Shown piece by piece: positions 53,996-63,063 of a DNA stretch of 64,000 nucleotides (its first letter is position 1; every line of letters starts with the position of its first letter). The DNA is taken from assembly GCA_018266575.1 (NCBI GenBank), contig JAFEAE010000001.1, positions 124,001 through 188,000 of the forward strand, read 5' to 3'. A program made the position numbers and the translations under genes. This stretch comes from Bacteroidota bacterium (GTDB lineage: Bacteria; Bacteroidota; Bacteroidia; Chitinophagales; Chitinophagaceae). The notes beneath the pieces were generated by a model that was given only the letters and a program-made list of their open reading frames with translations, had not been told where the DNA came from and did not search any database.

Positions 53996-54558
53996 TGGAA
54001 ACTGCAAATCAAACGGAAACCAAATGGTATGTGCTTCGTGTAGTAAGTGGCAAGGAGCGCAAAGTGAAAGAATACCTGGATAAGGAAATATCCAGAGGCG
54101 GCTGGAGCGAAATCGTGAAACAGGTTTTTCTCCCCGTGGAGAAAGTGTATAAAGTGCAGAATGGCAAGAAAGTAATGCGTGAGAGGAACTACTATCCGGG
54201 GTATGTAATGATAGAAATTAAAGACGGGAAATTGAGTGATGATCTTCGTGATACCATAAAGAATACGAATAGTGTTATCCATTTTTTAGGAAAAGAAAAC
54301 CCGATAGCGCTTCGTAAAGCAGAAGTTAATAAAATGCTGGGTAAGATGGATGAGATGGCCGAATCCGGTGGAATGAGCATGAGTGAACCATTTATTATCG
54401 GGGAAACTATTAAAATTATTGAAGGGCCTTTCAATGATTTTAACGGTATCATAGAAGAAGTGAACGATGAAAAAAAGAAATTAAAAGTAACGGTGAAAAT
54501 ATTCGGGCGTTCTACCCCTGTGGAATTAAACTATATGCAGGTAGAAAAATTAGCCTGA
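53995..54558 (+). CDS. nusG: Transcription termination/antitermination protein NusG
   Basis: A 187-residue factor from METANQTETKWYVLRVV. The NGN domain has WYVLRVVSGKERKV and PGYVMIEI, and the C-terminal KOW domain IIEGPFNDFNG. It binds RNA polymerase and ties transcription to translation or Rho. It overlaps secE by one base (TAATG). A terminator follows it, so the rplK group is separate. Confidence 0.97.
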   Translation: METANQTETKWYVLRVVSGKERKVKEYLDKEISRGGWSEIVKQVFLPVEKVYKVQNGKKVMRERNYYPGYVMIEIKDGKLSDDLRDTIKNTNSVIHFLGKENPIALRKAEVNKMLGKMDEMAESGGMSMSEPFIIGETIKIIEGPFNDFNGIIEEVNDEKKKLKVTVKIFGRSTPVELNYMQVEKLA

Positions 54559-54576
54559 TTTTTTGTCAATTAATTG

Positions 54577-54607
54577 AAAAAGGCGCAACAAGATTGCGCC
54601 TTTTTTA
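54577..54607 (+). terminator. nusG terminator
   Basis: AAAAGGCGCAA, five-base loop, TTGCGCC then T6. It ends the secE-nusG transcript before rplK. Confidence 0.9.
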
Positions 54608-54634
54608 TTTTCGTTTATACGATAACGTTAGAAA

Positions 54635-54664
54635 CAAAAAAACCCTCTTGTACAAGAAGGTTTT
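54635..54664 (-). terminator. Terminator of histone-H1-like gene
   Basis: On the reverse strand AACC-TTCTTGTACAAGA-GGGTT (one bulge, CTTG-TA-CAAG core) is followed by T7. It sits 23 bases after the stop of the H1-like gene. Confidence 0.75.
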
Positions 54665-54686
54665 GAAGATATAATGTTGAAAAAAA

Positions 54687-55040
54687 TTAATTTTCGCTGG
54701 ATGGCATTTCCGGTGCCGGAGTAGTTTCCACAACCGGCGCTTCCACAACTGGAGCTGGTGCAGGAGCCGGTGCTGGTGCGGGTTTCGGAGTTGCTTTCTT
54801 CACCGGTTTTTTAGCGGGAGCTTTTTTAACCGCTTTTTTTGCTACTTTCTTCGGAGCTTTTTTCACGGCTTTTTTAGGAGCGGTTTTTTTCTTTGCTGCC
54901 TTTTTAGGAGCTGCTTTCTTTTTTGCTGCTTTCTTTGCTTTTTTCGCTACTTTTTTTACGGCTTTTTTGGGAGCCGCTTTTTTCTTTGCCGCTTTTTTAG
55001 GAGCAGCTTTTTTGGCCGACTTTTTCTTTGACTTTGCCAT
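54687..55040 (-). CDS. Histone H1-like Lys/Ala/Pro-rich DNA-binding protein
   Basis: A 117-residue protein. Residues about 2-85 consist of KKAAPKKA(A/V)KK-type repeats, as in eukaryote-like H1 tails and bacterial Hc1/AlgP-like proteins, and so should bind nucleic acid without a fixed fold. The tail (about 86-117) is APAPAPAPAPVVEAP-type and acidic at the end. Chromosome compaction is inferred. It lies on the opposite strand between nusG and rplK, where other bacteria have an uninterrupted operon. Codon repetition makes length variation between strains likely. Confidence 0.82.
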   Translation of the reverse strand: MAKSKKKSAKKAAPKKAAKKKAAPKKAVKKVAKKAKKAAKKKAAPKKAAKKKTAPKKAVKKAPKKVAKKAVKKAPAKKPVKKATPKPAPAPAPAPAPVVEAPVVETTPAPEMPSSEN

Positions 55041-55213
55041 AGTTTGTAGTGCGTTTTTTAGTTGTTATGAGAATGATAATGGTGATTATTGGAAAAGTTA
55101 GTTAGAAAAATTCAAATAGAAAAAAATGATAAATATTTTTCTGCAAAAAAAGTAGAAGAGGAATTTGCAAAATGAATATTTCATATCAATTTGCATTAGC
55201 TGACGCAACAAAT

Positions 55214-55239
55214 TCCGGCTTCAGGAAGGCGGAAAAAAT
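55214..55239 (+). repeat. GAAGGCGGAAAAAAT element, copy 1
   Basis: CCGGCTTC-AGG-GAAGGCGG can fold with one mismatch and is followed by A6T. Fifteen bases (55225-55239) are identical to 57251-57265 before rplL. It lies upstream of the rplK promoter in the 324-base gap 55041-55364, which otherwise holds only promoter and leader. Confidence 0.5.
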
Positions 55240-55250
55240 CTCATGAAATC

Positions 55251-55281
55251 TTTGTTGGGAAGATATTTTGCTATACCTTTG
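55251..55281 (+). promoter_or_regulatory. rplK operon promoter
   Basis: TTTG (55251-55254), 19-base spacer, TACCTTTG (55274-55281): an exact match to TTTG-N19-TAnnTTTG. The leader to rplK is about 80 bases and contains TCCGCTAAAGGCGGGA, a short stem. Confidence 0.75.
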
Positions 55282-55364
55282 CAACCCCAAACAGAATAGT
55301 TCTTTTTGAATAGGAATTTGGGAGTTCCGCTAAAGGCGGGACGCTAACACCAAAAAAAAGTAAC

Positions 55365-55808
55365 ATGGCTAAAGAAATTACAGGTTATGTCAAGTTGCAG
55401 GTAAAAGGCGGCCAAGCCAATCCTGCCCCCCCGATCGGCCCGGCATTGGGTTCAAAAGGGATCAACATTATGGAGTTCTGCAAGCAGTTCAATGCAAGAA
55501 CGCAGGACAAAATGGGGAAAGTCCTTCCCGTATTAATCACAGTTTATAACGACAAGTCTTTCGACTTTATCATCAAGACTCCTCCGGCTGCAGTACAGTT
55601 GCTGGAAGCAGCCAAGGTCCAAAGCGGTTCAAAAGAGCCTAATCGTAATAAAGTTGGAAAAGTTACCTGGGTACAGGTAGAAGCAATAGCAAAGGATAAA
55701 ATGCCTGACCTCAATTGCTTCACTGTAGAAAGTGCTATGCGCATGGTAGCTGGCACGGCACGCAGCATGGGTATTAATGTAGATGGTAAAGCCCCATGGG
55801 ATAAATAA
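55365..55808 (+). CDS. rplK: 50S ribosomal protein uL11
   Basis: A 147-residue protein: [40 protein letters not shown], and the C-terminal RNA-binding domain with GTARSMGI. It binds the GTPase-associated region of 23S rRNA. It is the first gene of rplK-rplA-rplJ with its own promoter. Confidence 0.98.
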   Translation: MAKEITGYVKLQVKGGQANPAPPIGPALGSKGINIMEFCKQFNARTQDKMGKVLPVLITVYNDKSFDFIIKTPPAAVQLLEAAKVQSGSKEPNRNKVGKVTWVQVEAIAKDKMPDLNCFTVESAMRMVAGTARSMGINVDGKAPWDK

Positions 55809-55834
55809 TTCTGTAACAAAAAAATTATTACGAA

Positions 55835-56530
55835 ATGGCTATCGCTAAAAAAAGAAAAGTTGCAACCGGCAAGGTTGACAAAAATAAATTCTACTCACTT
55901 AAAGATGCTTCATCTTTAGTGAAAGAAGTAAATACAACAAAATTCGATTCATCTGTTGACCTTCATGTACGCCTTGGTGTAGACCCTAAAAAGGCTGACC
56001 AGTCTATCCGTGGCACCGTTAGTTTGCCACATGGCACAGGTAAAACAAAAAGGGTGTTGGTGCTTTGCACCCCGGATAAAGAAGCAGATGCAAAAGCTGC
56101 TGGTGCTGATTTTGTGGGACTCGATGAATTTATTCAGAAGATTGAAGGTGGCTGGGTTGATATAGATGTAATCGTTGCTACACCGGCAGTAATGCCTAAG
56201 ATCGGAAGATTGGGTAAAGTATTAGGTCCCCGTAACCTGATGCCAAACCCTAAAACCGGAACAGTTACCAACGATGTAGCTGCAGCAGTTAATGAAGTAA
56301 AAGGTGGTAAAATTGCATTTAAAGTAGATAAGGCCGGCATTATTCACGCTTCGATAGGCCGTGTTAGTTTCAGCCCTGAAAAGATCGCTGAAAACAGCCA
56401 GGAATTATTGAATGCGATCATCAAAGCGAAACCTGCTACTGCTAAAGGTACTTACCTGAAAAGCGTTTTCATGGCAAGCACGATGAGCCCTGGTATTGCA
56501 ATTGACACAAAAGCATTTATTCATAACTGA
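55835..56530 (+). CDS. rplA: 50S ribosomal protein uL1
   Basis: A 231-residue protein with [32 protein letters not shown], and the conserved [16 protein letters not shown]. It forms the L1 stalk and in many bacteria represses its own operon. It is 26 bases after rplK. Confidence 0.98.
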   Translation: MAIAKKRKVATGKVDKNKFYSLKDASSLVKEVNTTKFDSSVDLHVRLGVDPKKADQSIRGTVSLPHGTGKTKRVLVLCTPDKEADAKAAGADFVGLDEFIQKIEGGWVDIDVIVATPAVMPKIGRLGKVLGPRNLMPNPKTGTVTNDVAAAVNEVKGGKIAFKVDKAGIIHASIGRVSFSPEKIAENSQELLNAIIKAKPATAKGTYLKSVFMASTMSPGIAIDTKAFIHN

Positions 56531-56572
56531 TTTATCTAACTATTTCTGCATCGGCAGAAAAAAATAAGAGAT

Positions 56573-57103
56573 ATGAACAAAGATCAAAAAAACGAAGTAA
56601 TTGAACTGTTGAAAGGCAAGTTCTCTCAATATAACAACTTCTATGTTGCCAACACAGAGTCACTGACAGTTGAACAGGTTGGTAAACTGCGCCGTATTTG
56701 TTTCAACAAAAATGTTGAAATGAAAGTGGCAAAAAATACGCTTATTAAAAAAGCATTGGAAAGCCTGGATGAAAAAAGATATACAGGAGTTTACGAATCT
56801 TTAAATGGCGTTACAGCATTGTTGTTTTCAGAAAATGCAAAAGAACCTGCATTGATCATAAGCAGTTTCCGTAGTGATAGCAAAACGGAATTGCCGGTTC
56901 TTAAAGCAGCATTCATCGATGGCGATGTATTTGAAGGCAACGATCAGTTGAAAGCATTGACCACATTGAAAAGCAAGCAAGACCTTATTGGCGAAATTAT
57001 CGGGTTGTTGCAGTCTCCTGCAAAGAATGTTATCAGCGGCCTGAATGCAGGAAGCAAATTAGCAGGATTGGTGCAGGCATTGGAAGCGAAAGCTGCGAAT
57101 TAA
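56573..57103 (+). CDS. rplJ: 50S ribosomal protein uL10
   Basis: A 176-residue stalk-base protein beginning MNKDQKNEVIELLKGKFSQY, with LRRICFNKNVEMKVAKNTLI and a C-terminal helix for bL12 dimers. It carries the stalk on the ribosome. A low-complexity repeat starts at its stop codon. Confidence 0.97.
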   Translation: MNKDQKNEVIELLKGKFSQYNNFYVANTESLTVEQVGKLRRICFNKNVEMKVAKNTLIKKALESLDEKRYTGVYESLNGVTALLFSENAKEPALIISSFRSDSKTELPVLKAAFIDGDVFEGNDQLKALTTLKSKQDLIGEIIGLLQSPAKNVISGLNAGSKLAGLVQALEAKAAN

Positions 57104-57180
57104 TCGCTCAATTTGAAAATTTCTCAATTGCGCAATTCATTTTCACATTGCACAATTTTCAAATTTTCACATTTATAAAA
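57104..57180. repeat. Quasi-palindrome of the TTTGAAAATTT/CAATTG family
   Basis: GCTCAATTTGAAAATTTCTC and AATTGCGCAATT are answered by CATTTTCACATTGCACAATT and TTCAAATTTTCACATTT. It lies between rplJ and rplL, an unusual place since the two genes are normally tightly linked. Confidence 0.65.
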
Positions 57181-57225
57181 ACCCAAGTCTTTAGGGTAAT
57201 ATAAAGGCAAATTTTTTTAAACCGT

Positions 57226-57265
57226 CCGCCGGAGTTTCACAAGAGGCAATGAAGGCGGAAAAAAT
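57226..57265 (+). repeat. GAAGGCGGAAAAAAT element, copy 2
   Basis: CCGCC near 57227 can pair with GGCGG near 57254, followed by A6T. The fifteen bases 57251-57265 repeat those before the rplK promoter. It is 10-50 bases upstream of the rplL start and may be part of its leader. Confidence 0.5.
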
Positions 57266-57274
57266 TTAACAAAC

Positions 57275-57655
57275 ATGGCAGACTTAAAAGCATTTGCAGA
57301 ACAGTTAGTAGGATTAACTGTAAAAGAAGTAAACGAATTAGCAAAAATCCTTAAAGAAGAATACGGTATTGAACCGGCTGCTGCAGCTGTAGCTGTTGCT
57401 GCAGGTCCTGCTGCAGGTGGTGGTGCTCCTGCTGCTGAAGAAAAAACAGCATTCAACGTAATCCTGAAAAGTGGCGGTGCTAACAAATTAAACGTTGTTA
57501 AGATCGTGAAAGAATTGACAGGATTGGGCTTGAAAGAAGCTAAAGACTTAGTAGACGGCGCTCCAAAACCAGTTAAAGAAGGTGTTAGCAAAGCTGATGC
57601 TGATGCATTGGTTGCTAAACTGAAAGAAGCTGGTGCTGAAGTAGAAGTTCAGTAA
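57275..57655 (+). CDS. rplL: 50S ribosomal protein bL12
   Basis: A 126-residue protein: N-terminal dimerisation helices ([20 protein letters not shown]), an Ala/Gly/Pro-rich hinge (about 38-55), and the factor-binding domain with [20 protein letters not shown]. It recruits translation GTPases. It is followed by a strong terminator. Confidence 0.98.
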   Translation: MADLKAFAEQLVGLTVKEVNELAKILKEEYGIEPAAAAVAVAAGPAAGGGAPAAEEKTAFNVILKSGGANKLNVVKIVKELTGLGLKEAKDLVDGAPKPVKEGVSKADADALVAKLKEAGAEVEVQ

Positions 57656-57677
57656 TCACCGTTTTCAGATATTTTTC

Positions 57678-57703
57678 AACCCCGGTTCAACCCCGGGGTT
57701 TTT
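57678..57703 (+). terminator. rplL terminator
   Basis: AACCCCGG, seven-base loop, CCGGGGTT, then TTT. It separates rplL from rpoB. Confidence 0.8.
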
Positions 57704-57737
57704 GACTTTTTGCAAAACCGCTTAAAGTAAAGATTTA

Positions 57738-57767
57738 TTGCTAATTCAGCTTTATTCGTTACCTTTG
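57738..57767 (+). promoter_or_regulatory. rpoB promoter
   Basis: TTG (57738-57740), 19-base spacer, TACCTTTG (57760-57767). It lies downstream of the rplL terminator and gives rpoB a leader of about 130 bases. Confidence 0.68.
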
Positions 57768-57903
57768 CTGTCCTTTTGTATGGCCTTAATAGCAATAATC
57801 ATCTGACAATTTTTGGAAGAAACCCACGGGGACGTAAGTTCTCAACGCTTTTATTGTTATAAAGAATTAGAAGTTCGAACATTTAAAACCGGTTTTAAAC
57901 AAT

Positions 57904-60900
57904 ATGTCTTCAACAAAATTGCAAAGCAGGGTCAATTTCGGAAAGATTAAACATCTTGCTGAAACTCCCGACCTTCTCGAAGTACAGATCCAGTCGTTTA
58001 AAGAATTTTTCCAGTTAGAAACAACTCCCGACAAACGTAACATTGAAGGTTTGTTCCGGGTGTTCAAAGAAAATTTCCCGATCACAGATACGCGGAATAT
58101 TTTCATGCTGGAATTCCTGGATTATTTTATTGACCCGCCCCGTTATACCATTGAAGAGTGTATGGAGCGTGGATTGACTTATGCTGTTCCTCTGAAAGCA
58201 AAGCTTCGCCTGAGCTGTAATGATGAAGAGCATGTGGATTTCCAGACCATCGTTCAGGATGTATTTCTTGGTAACATTCCTTATATGACCCCACGCGGCA
58301 CATTCGTGATTAATGGTGCTGAACGTGTTGTCGTTTCTCAATTACATCGTTCACCAGGTGTATTCTTCGGGCAATCTATTCATCCCAACGGAACAAAGAT
58401 TTACTCTGCAAGGGTAATCCCTTTTAAAGGTGCGTGGATGGAGTTTGCAACAGACATCAACAATGTGATGTATGCTTACATCGACCGTAAGAAAAAATTC
58501 CCCGTAACTACATTATTGCGTTCTATCGGTTACGAAACAGATAAAGATATTCTTGAACTGTTCGGTATGGCCGACGAAGTGCATGGAGATAAAAAATCTT
58601 TACAAAAATATCTTGGCAAAAAATTAGCTGCACGTGTGTTAAGAACATGGGTAGAAGATTTTGTGGATGAAGATACCGGTGAAGTAGTTTCCATCGAACG
58701 TAATGAAGTGGTATTGGAACGCGATACAATTCTCGATGAAGAAGCAATCGATATGATCGTTGAAATGGATGTGAAGAGTGTATTCGTTCAGAAAGAAGAT
58801 GTAGGTGGTGATTACGCGATTATTTACAACACACTTAATAAAGATACTTCTAACTCTGAGTTGGAAGCTGTTCAACATATCTATCGTCAATTACGTGGCG
58901 CTGATGCCCCGGATGATGAAACAGCCCGTGGTATCATCGACAAATTATTCTTCAGCGACAAACGTTACGATCTCGGCGAAGTTGGCCGTTATAAGATCAA
59001 CCGCAAATTGAATCTTAATCAGCCGCTGGACCAGAAAACGTTGACGAAAGAAGATATGATCGAGATCATCAAGTATCTTGTTCGTCTTACCAATGCAAAA
59101 GCGGAAATCGATGATATCGATCACCTGAGCAACCGCCGTGTTCGTACAGTGGGTGAACAATTATATGCTCAATTCGGTGTTGGTCTTGCACGTATGGCAA
59201 GAACGATCCGTGAAAGAATGAACGTGCGTGATAATGAAGTATTCACTCCCGTTGATCTGATCAATGCAAGAACATTATCTTCTGTGATCAATTCATTCTT
59301 CGGCACATCTCAGTTATCACAATTCCTCGATCAGACAAACCCGTTGAGTGAGATCACTCACAAACGCCGTATTTCTGCACTTGGTCCCGGTGGTTTAAGC
59401 CGTGAACGCGCAGGTTTCGAAGTTCGTGACGTACACTATTCTCACTACGGCCGTTTATGTACGATCGAAACTCCGGAAGGTCCAAACATCGGTTTGATAT
59501 CTACATTGTGCGTTCATGCTAAGATCAATGAAATGGGTTTCATTGAAACTCCTTATCACAAAGTACATGATGGTAAAGTTGAATTGAAAAAATTGACTTA
59601 CCTCAGCGCAGAAGAAGAAGATGTAGCGAAGATCGCGCAGGCAAACGTGCCTTTGGATGAAAAAGGAAATTTCGTAGAAGAGAAAATCGTTTCCCGTCAA
59701 ACAGGTGATTTCCCGATCCTTGATAAGAACGAAGTAGAATTTATGGATGTTGCCCCGAATCAGATCGTTGGTTTGAGTGCTTCATTGATTCCATTCCTTG
59801 AGCATGATGATGCGAACCGTGCATTGATGGGATCAAACATGCAACGCCAGGCAGTTCCGCTGATCCGTCCTGAAATGCCGATCGTAGGTACAGGGCTTGA
59901 GGCAAAAGCTGCACGTGATGCACGTATCCAGATCCACTCTGAAGGCGAAGGTGTAGTTGAGTTTGTTGATGCAAACGAAATTCATGTTCGTTACGAAAGA
60001 AATGAAGTTCAAAAATTAGTAAGCTTTGAAGATGATCTTAAAGTATACAAGCTTACTAAATTCATAAAAACAAACCAGGAAACTTGTATCAATCTTAAAC
60101 CTGCTGTTAAAAAAGGACAGCGTGTTAAAGAAGGCGATTTCCTAACAGAAGGATACGCTGTACAAGCTGGTGAAATGGCGCTCGGACGCAACCTGAAAGT
60201 GGCATTCATGCCATGGAAAGGGTACAACTTCGAAGATGCTATTGTGATCAGTGAAAAAGTTGTTCGTGAAGATTTGTTCACTTCTGTTCACATTTCTGAA
60301 TATGAACTTGAAGTGCGCGACACTAAATTAGGTGAAGAAGAATTGACACCGGATATCCCGAACGTTTCTGAAGAGGCAACGAAAGACCTTGACGAAAACG
60401 GTATTATCCGCGTAGGTGCGCAGATCAAGGAAGGTGACATCTTAATTGGTAAAATCACACCGAAAGGTGAAAGCGACCCAACCCCGGAAGAAAAATTGTT
60501 GCGTGCGATTTTCGGTGATAAAGCAGGCGACGCAAAAGATGCTTCACTGAAAGCTCCAAGCGGAACAGAGGGTGTGGTGATCAATAAAAAATTATTCCAA
60601 CGTGCTAAAAAAGATAAGAATGCAAAAGTGCGTGAGAAAGCAGCATTGGATAAGATCGAGAAAGTGCACGAGAAAAATGTTACTGACCTGATGGACGTTT
60701 TATTGAACAAATTGCAGGTGTTGTTGAAAGACCATACTTCTGCAGGTGTTAATAATAACTTCGGTGAAGTACAGATCGGTAAGGGTGCAAAATTCACAGC
60801 GAAAAATTTATCGGGCATAGATTATCTCAACGTAAATCCGTTGGGTTGGTCTGGCGATGCAAAAGTGGATGACCTGATCAACGTGTTATTGCACAACTAC

Positions 60901-61707
60901 AGCATCAAATACAATGAAGAGCTTGGACGTTACAAGAGAGAAAAATTCAACATTTCCATCGGGGATGAATTGCCTGCAGGTGTGTTGAAACTGGCTAAAG
61001 TTTATCTCGCTGTAAAACGTAAGTTGAAAGTGGGAGATAAGATGGCAGGTCGTCACGGAAATAAAGGGATCGTTGCAAAAATCGTACGTGCGGAAGATAT
61101 GCCATTCCTCGAAGACGGAACACCAGTTGACGTTGTATTGAACCCGCTTGGTGTGCCTTCACGTATGAACCTCGGGCAGATATATGAAACTGTTCTTGGT
61201 TGGGCAGGTGAAAAATTAGGACTGAAATTTGCCACCCCAATATTTGACGGTGCTACTGTTGAAGAAATTGCAGAACACATCGAAAGAGCTGGTTTGCCAA
61301 GTTTCGGCCACACTTACCTGTATGACGGGGAAACCGGCGAACGTTTTGACCAGAAAGCTACTGTAGGTATAATTTATATCATTAAATTACACCACATGGT
61401 TGATGATAAAATGCACGCACGTTCTATCGGGCCGTACAGTTTGATCACACAACAGCCATTAGGCGGTAAAGCTCAGTTTGGCGGACAACGTTTCGGGGAA
61501 ATGGAAGTTTGGGCGCTTGAAGCTTATGGTGCATCCAACATATTACAAGAATTGTTAACTTTGAAGTCGGATGACATCATTGGCCGTGCTAAAACGTACG
61601 AAGCAATTGTGAAAGGAGATAATATTCCACGTGCCGGAATCCCTGAATCATTCAACGTATTGGTTCATGAATTGAGAGGATTGGGATTAGACCTTAAATT
61701 TGATTAA
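57904..61707 (+). CDS. rpoB: DNA-directed RNA polymerase subunit beta
   Basis: A 1,267-residue full-length beta subunit, from [20 protein letters not shown] to [11 protein letters not shown]. Rifampicin-region residues [47 protein letters not shown] are intact (given here as landmarks: [13 protein letters not shown], then [13 protein letters not shown]). [12 protein letters not shown] and [22 protein letters not shown] are the late catalytic blocks. It has its own promoter and a terminator at its end. rpoC, usually next, is not within the following 2.3 kb. Confidence 0.99.
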   Translation: MSSTKLQSRVNFGKIKHLAETPDLLEVQIQSFKEFFQLETTPDKRNIEGLFRVFKENFPITDTRNIFMLEFLDYFIDPPRYTIEECMERGLTYAVPLKAKLRLSCNDEEHVDFQTIVQDVFLGNIPYMTPRGTFVINGAERVVVSQLHRSPGVFFGQSIHPNGTKIYSARVIPFKGAWMEFATDINNVMYAYIDRKKKFPVTTLLRSIGYETDKDILELFGMADEVHGDKKSLQKYLGKKLAARVLRTWVEDFVDEDTGEVVSIERNEVVLERDTILDEEAIDMIVEMDVKSVFVQKEDVGGDYAIIYNTLNKDTSNSELEAVQHIYRQLRGADAPDDETARGIIDKLFFSDKRYDLGEVGRYKINRKLNLNQPLDQKTLTKEDMIEIIKYLVRLTNAKAEIDDIDHLSNRRVRTVGEQLYAQFGVGLARMARTIRERMNVRDNEVFTPVDLINARTLSSVINSFFGTSQLSQFLDQTNPLSEITHKRRISALGPGGLSRERAGFEVRDVHYSHYGRLCTIETPEGPNIGLISTLCVHAKINEMGFIETPYHKVHDGKVELKKLTYLSAEEEDVAKIAQANVPLDEKGNFVEEKIVSRQTGDFPILDKNEVEFMDVAPNQIVGLSASLIPFLEHDDANRALMGSNMQRQAVPLIRPEMPIVGTGLEAKAARDARIQIHSEGEGVVEFVDANEIHVRYERNEVQKLVSFEDDLKVYKLTKFIKTNQETCINLKPAVKKGQRVKEGDFLTEGYAVQAGEMALGRNLKVAFMPWKGYNFEDAIVISEKVVREDLFTSVHISEYELEVRDTKLGEEELTPDIPNVSEEATKDLDENGIIRVGAQIKEGDILIGKITPKGESDPTPEEKLLRAIFGDKAGDAKDASLKAPSGTEGVVINKKLFQRAKKDKNAKVREKAALDKIEKVHEKNVTDLMDVLLNKLQVLLKDHTSAGVNNNFGEVQIGKGAKFTAKNLSGIDYLNVNPLGWSGDAKVDDLINVLLHNYSIKYNEELGRYKREKFNISIGDELPAGVLKLAKVYLAVKRKLKVGDKMAGRHGNKGIVAKIVRAEDMPFLEDGTPVDVVLNPLGVPSRMNLGQIYETVLGWAGEKLGLKFATPIFDGATVEEIAEHIERAGLPSFGHTYLYDGETGERFDQKATVGIIYIIKLHHMVDDKMHARSIGPYSLITQQPLGGKAQFGGQRFGEMEVWALEAYGASNILQELLTLKSDDIIGRAKTYEAIVKGDNIPRAGIPESFNVLVHELRGLGLDLKFD

Positions 61708-61739
61708 TACGCATTCTCGCTAACTGATGAACAATACAC

Positions 61740-61768
61740 AGCCATTCACGAAAGTGGATGGCTTTTTT
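61740..61768 (+). terminator. rpoB terminator
   Basis: AGCCATTCAC, loop GAAA, GTGGATGGCT, then T5. A ten-pair stem with one G-T pair, 33 bases after the rpoB stop. Confidence 0.9.
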
Positions 61769-61903
61769 ATTGGTGAAATTATATTCAGTGTTTCGGCACC
61801 TCTGTGGCAAATTTATCTTCAGGTTTTATAGCCACTGAAACACAGAAGCACTGAAAACCCGGTTATAAAATCTATTTAGTATCCGGTTAAAGTCTAATTG
61901 ATA

Positions 61904-62914
61904 TTATAAACTTGATTTTCGGATTGTAAGTACTGATGGTAATACCACCTGTTGCTTCCGTATCTGAAAATTTGGTTTCTCCAACGCTTTGAATAATAAA
62001 GCTGCCGCGGCTTCGCCCATTTTATATGCAGGTTGGGTGATTGTAGTTAATGCAGGATCCAATATAAATGCTGAAGCAAGATTCGAGAAACTTACGATCT
62101 TTACTTTTGCCGGGATTTTCAATCCTAATTCTTTACATACCGCATAAACAGGTATTGTCAGTTTTTCTACCGAAATAATAATTCCATCCGGCTTTGGATT
62201 AACGCTCATTCTTTTCTTTATAATATCAAAATTTTTATACTCATCATTCGAGCAATACACGATATCATTTTCCGACATTTTCAAACGGTGATCCATAAGT
62301 GCTTTTTTAAAACCATCCATTCGTTTATTGATGATCGAAAGATCTTCTGAAATGGATAAATAAATTATCCGCTTGCACTTTTTTTCTATCAGGTGTTTTG
62401 TTGCAATATATCCACTCTCAAAATCATTCGTAGTCACTTTTGCCGTTTCGATATCATCAAACACCCTGTCAAAAAAAACCACAGGTACATCACTTGAAAG
62501 CAACTCACAAATATGTGTACTGTCTTTTGTTTCGCTGGTTACAGAGATCAAAACACCATCAACCCTTCCACTTTTAAAATCATTTAATATTTCTTTCTCT
62601 TTTAAAAAATTTTCGTGAGTAAGATAAATGAGCACATGGTATCCTTTTGTTTGCGCTACCGATTCAATACCATTAATTGCGAGGGAAAAAAAGCTGTCTG
62701 CAACTTCCGGCAGTACAACAGCTATCGTTTTGCTTTTTCGTTTGCGTAAACTGCTAGCGTAAGGATTAACTACGTAATTTAATTTTTTCGCAAGCTCATG
62801 GACACGCAGCTTTGTTTCGCTGCTTATCTCATGGCTATCCTTCAACGCTTTTGAAACAGTGCCGGTGGAGAGTTTCAGTTCTTTCGCCAGGGTTTTAATG
62901 GTAACGTTGCTCAT
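61904..62914 (-). CDS. LacI family transcriptional regulator
   Basis: A 336-residue repressor. The N-terminal helix-turn-helix and hinge read VTIKTLAKELKLSTGTVSKAL and LAKKLNYVVNPYASSLRKRK, followed by a periplasmic-binding-protein-like sugar-sensing domain (GVLISVTSETKD, VVFFDRVFDD, RPDGI-type blocks). It is divergent from the myo-inositol oxygenase gene with an operator palindrome between them, so it probably controls both genes in response to an inositol- or uronate-related ligand. Confidence 0.92.
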   Translation of the reverse strand: MSNVTIKTLAKELKLSTGTVSKALKDSHEISSETKLRVHELAKKLNYVVNPYASSLRKRKSKTIAVVLPEVADSFFSLAINGIESVAQTKGYHVLIYLTHENFLKEKEILNDFKSGRVDGVLISVTSETKDSTHICELLSSDVPVVFFDRVFDDIETAKVTTNDFESGYIATKHLIEKKCKRIIYLSISEDLSIINKRMDGFKKALMDHRLKMSENDIVYCSNDEYKNFDIIKKRMSVNPKPDGIIISVEKLTIPVYAVCKELGLKIPAKVKIVSFSNLASAFILDPALTTITQPAYKMGEAAAALLFKALEKPNFQIRKQQVVLPSVLTIRKSSL

Positions 62915-62960
62915 TCACGCTTCATTTTAAAACGGGATTTGCAGGTAAGTTACTAATAAT

Positions 62961-62980
62961 TTACGCAACCGGTTTCGCAA
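62961..62980. promoter_or_regulatory. Probable LacI-family operator
   Basis: TTACGCAACCGGTTTCGCAA matches its own complement at 16 of 20 positions with the central AACCGGTT perfect, the usual form of a LacI-family operator with a central CG. It lies 47 bases upstream of the regulator start and 84 bases from the oxygenase ATG. Confidence 0.7.
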
Positions 62981-62994
62981 ATAAACATCATTAG

Positions 62995-63002
62995 CAACGT
63001 TG
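62995..63002. promoter_or_regulatory. Possible second operator half (CAACGTTG)
   Basis: Perfect eight-base palindrome with a central CG, 28 bases from the main operator centre. It is close enough for a second, weaker LacI-type site, but short. Confidence 0.3.
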
Positions 63003-63063
63003 AATATGTATGATAAAATATACAACTTAGTGTTCAAAATATTAATTAGATAACTCTTGTTGT

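Noticed and set aside
54687..55040. H1-like frame as a translated low-complexity artefact
   Set aside because: It has a proper start, a stop, a distinct acidic/Pro tail and its own terminator, so it was kept as a gene.
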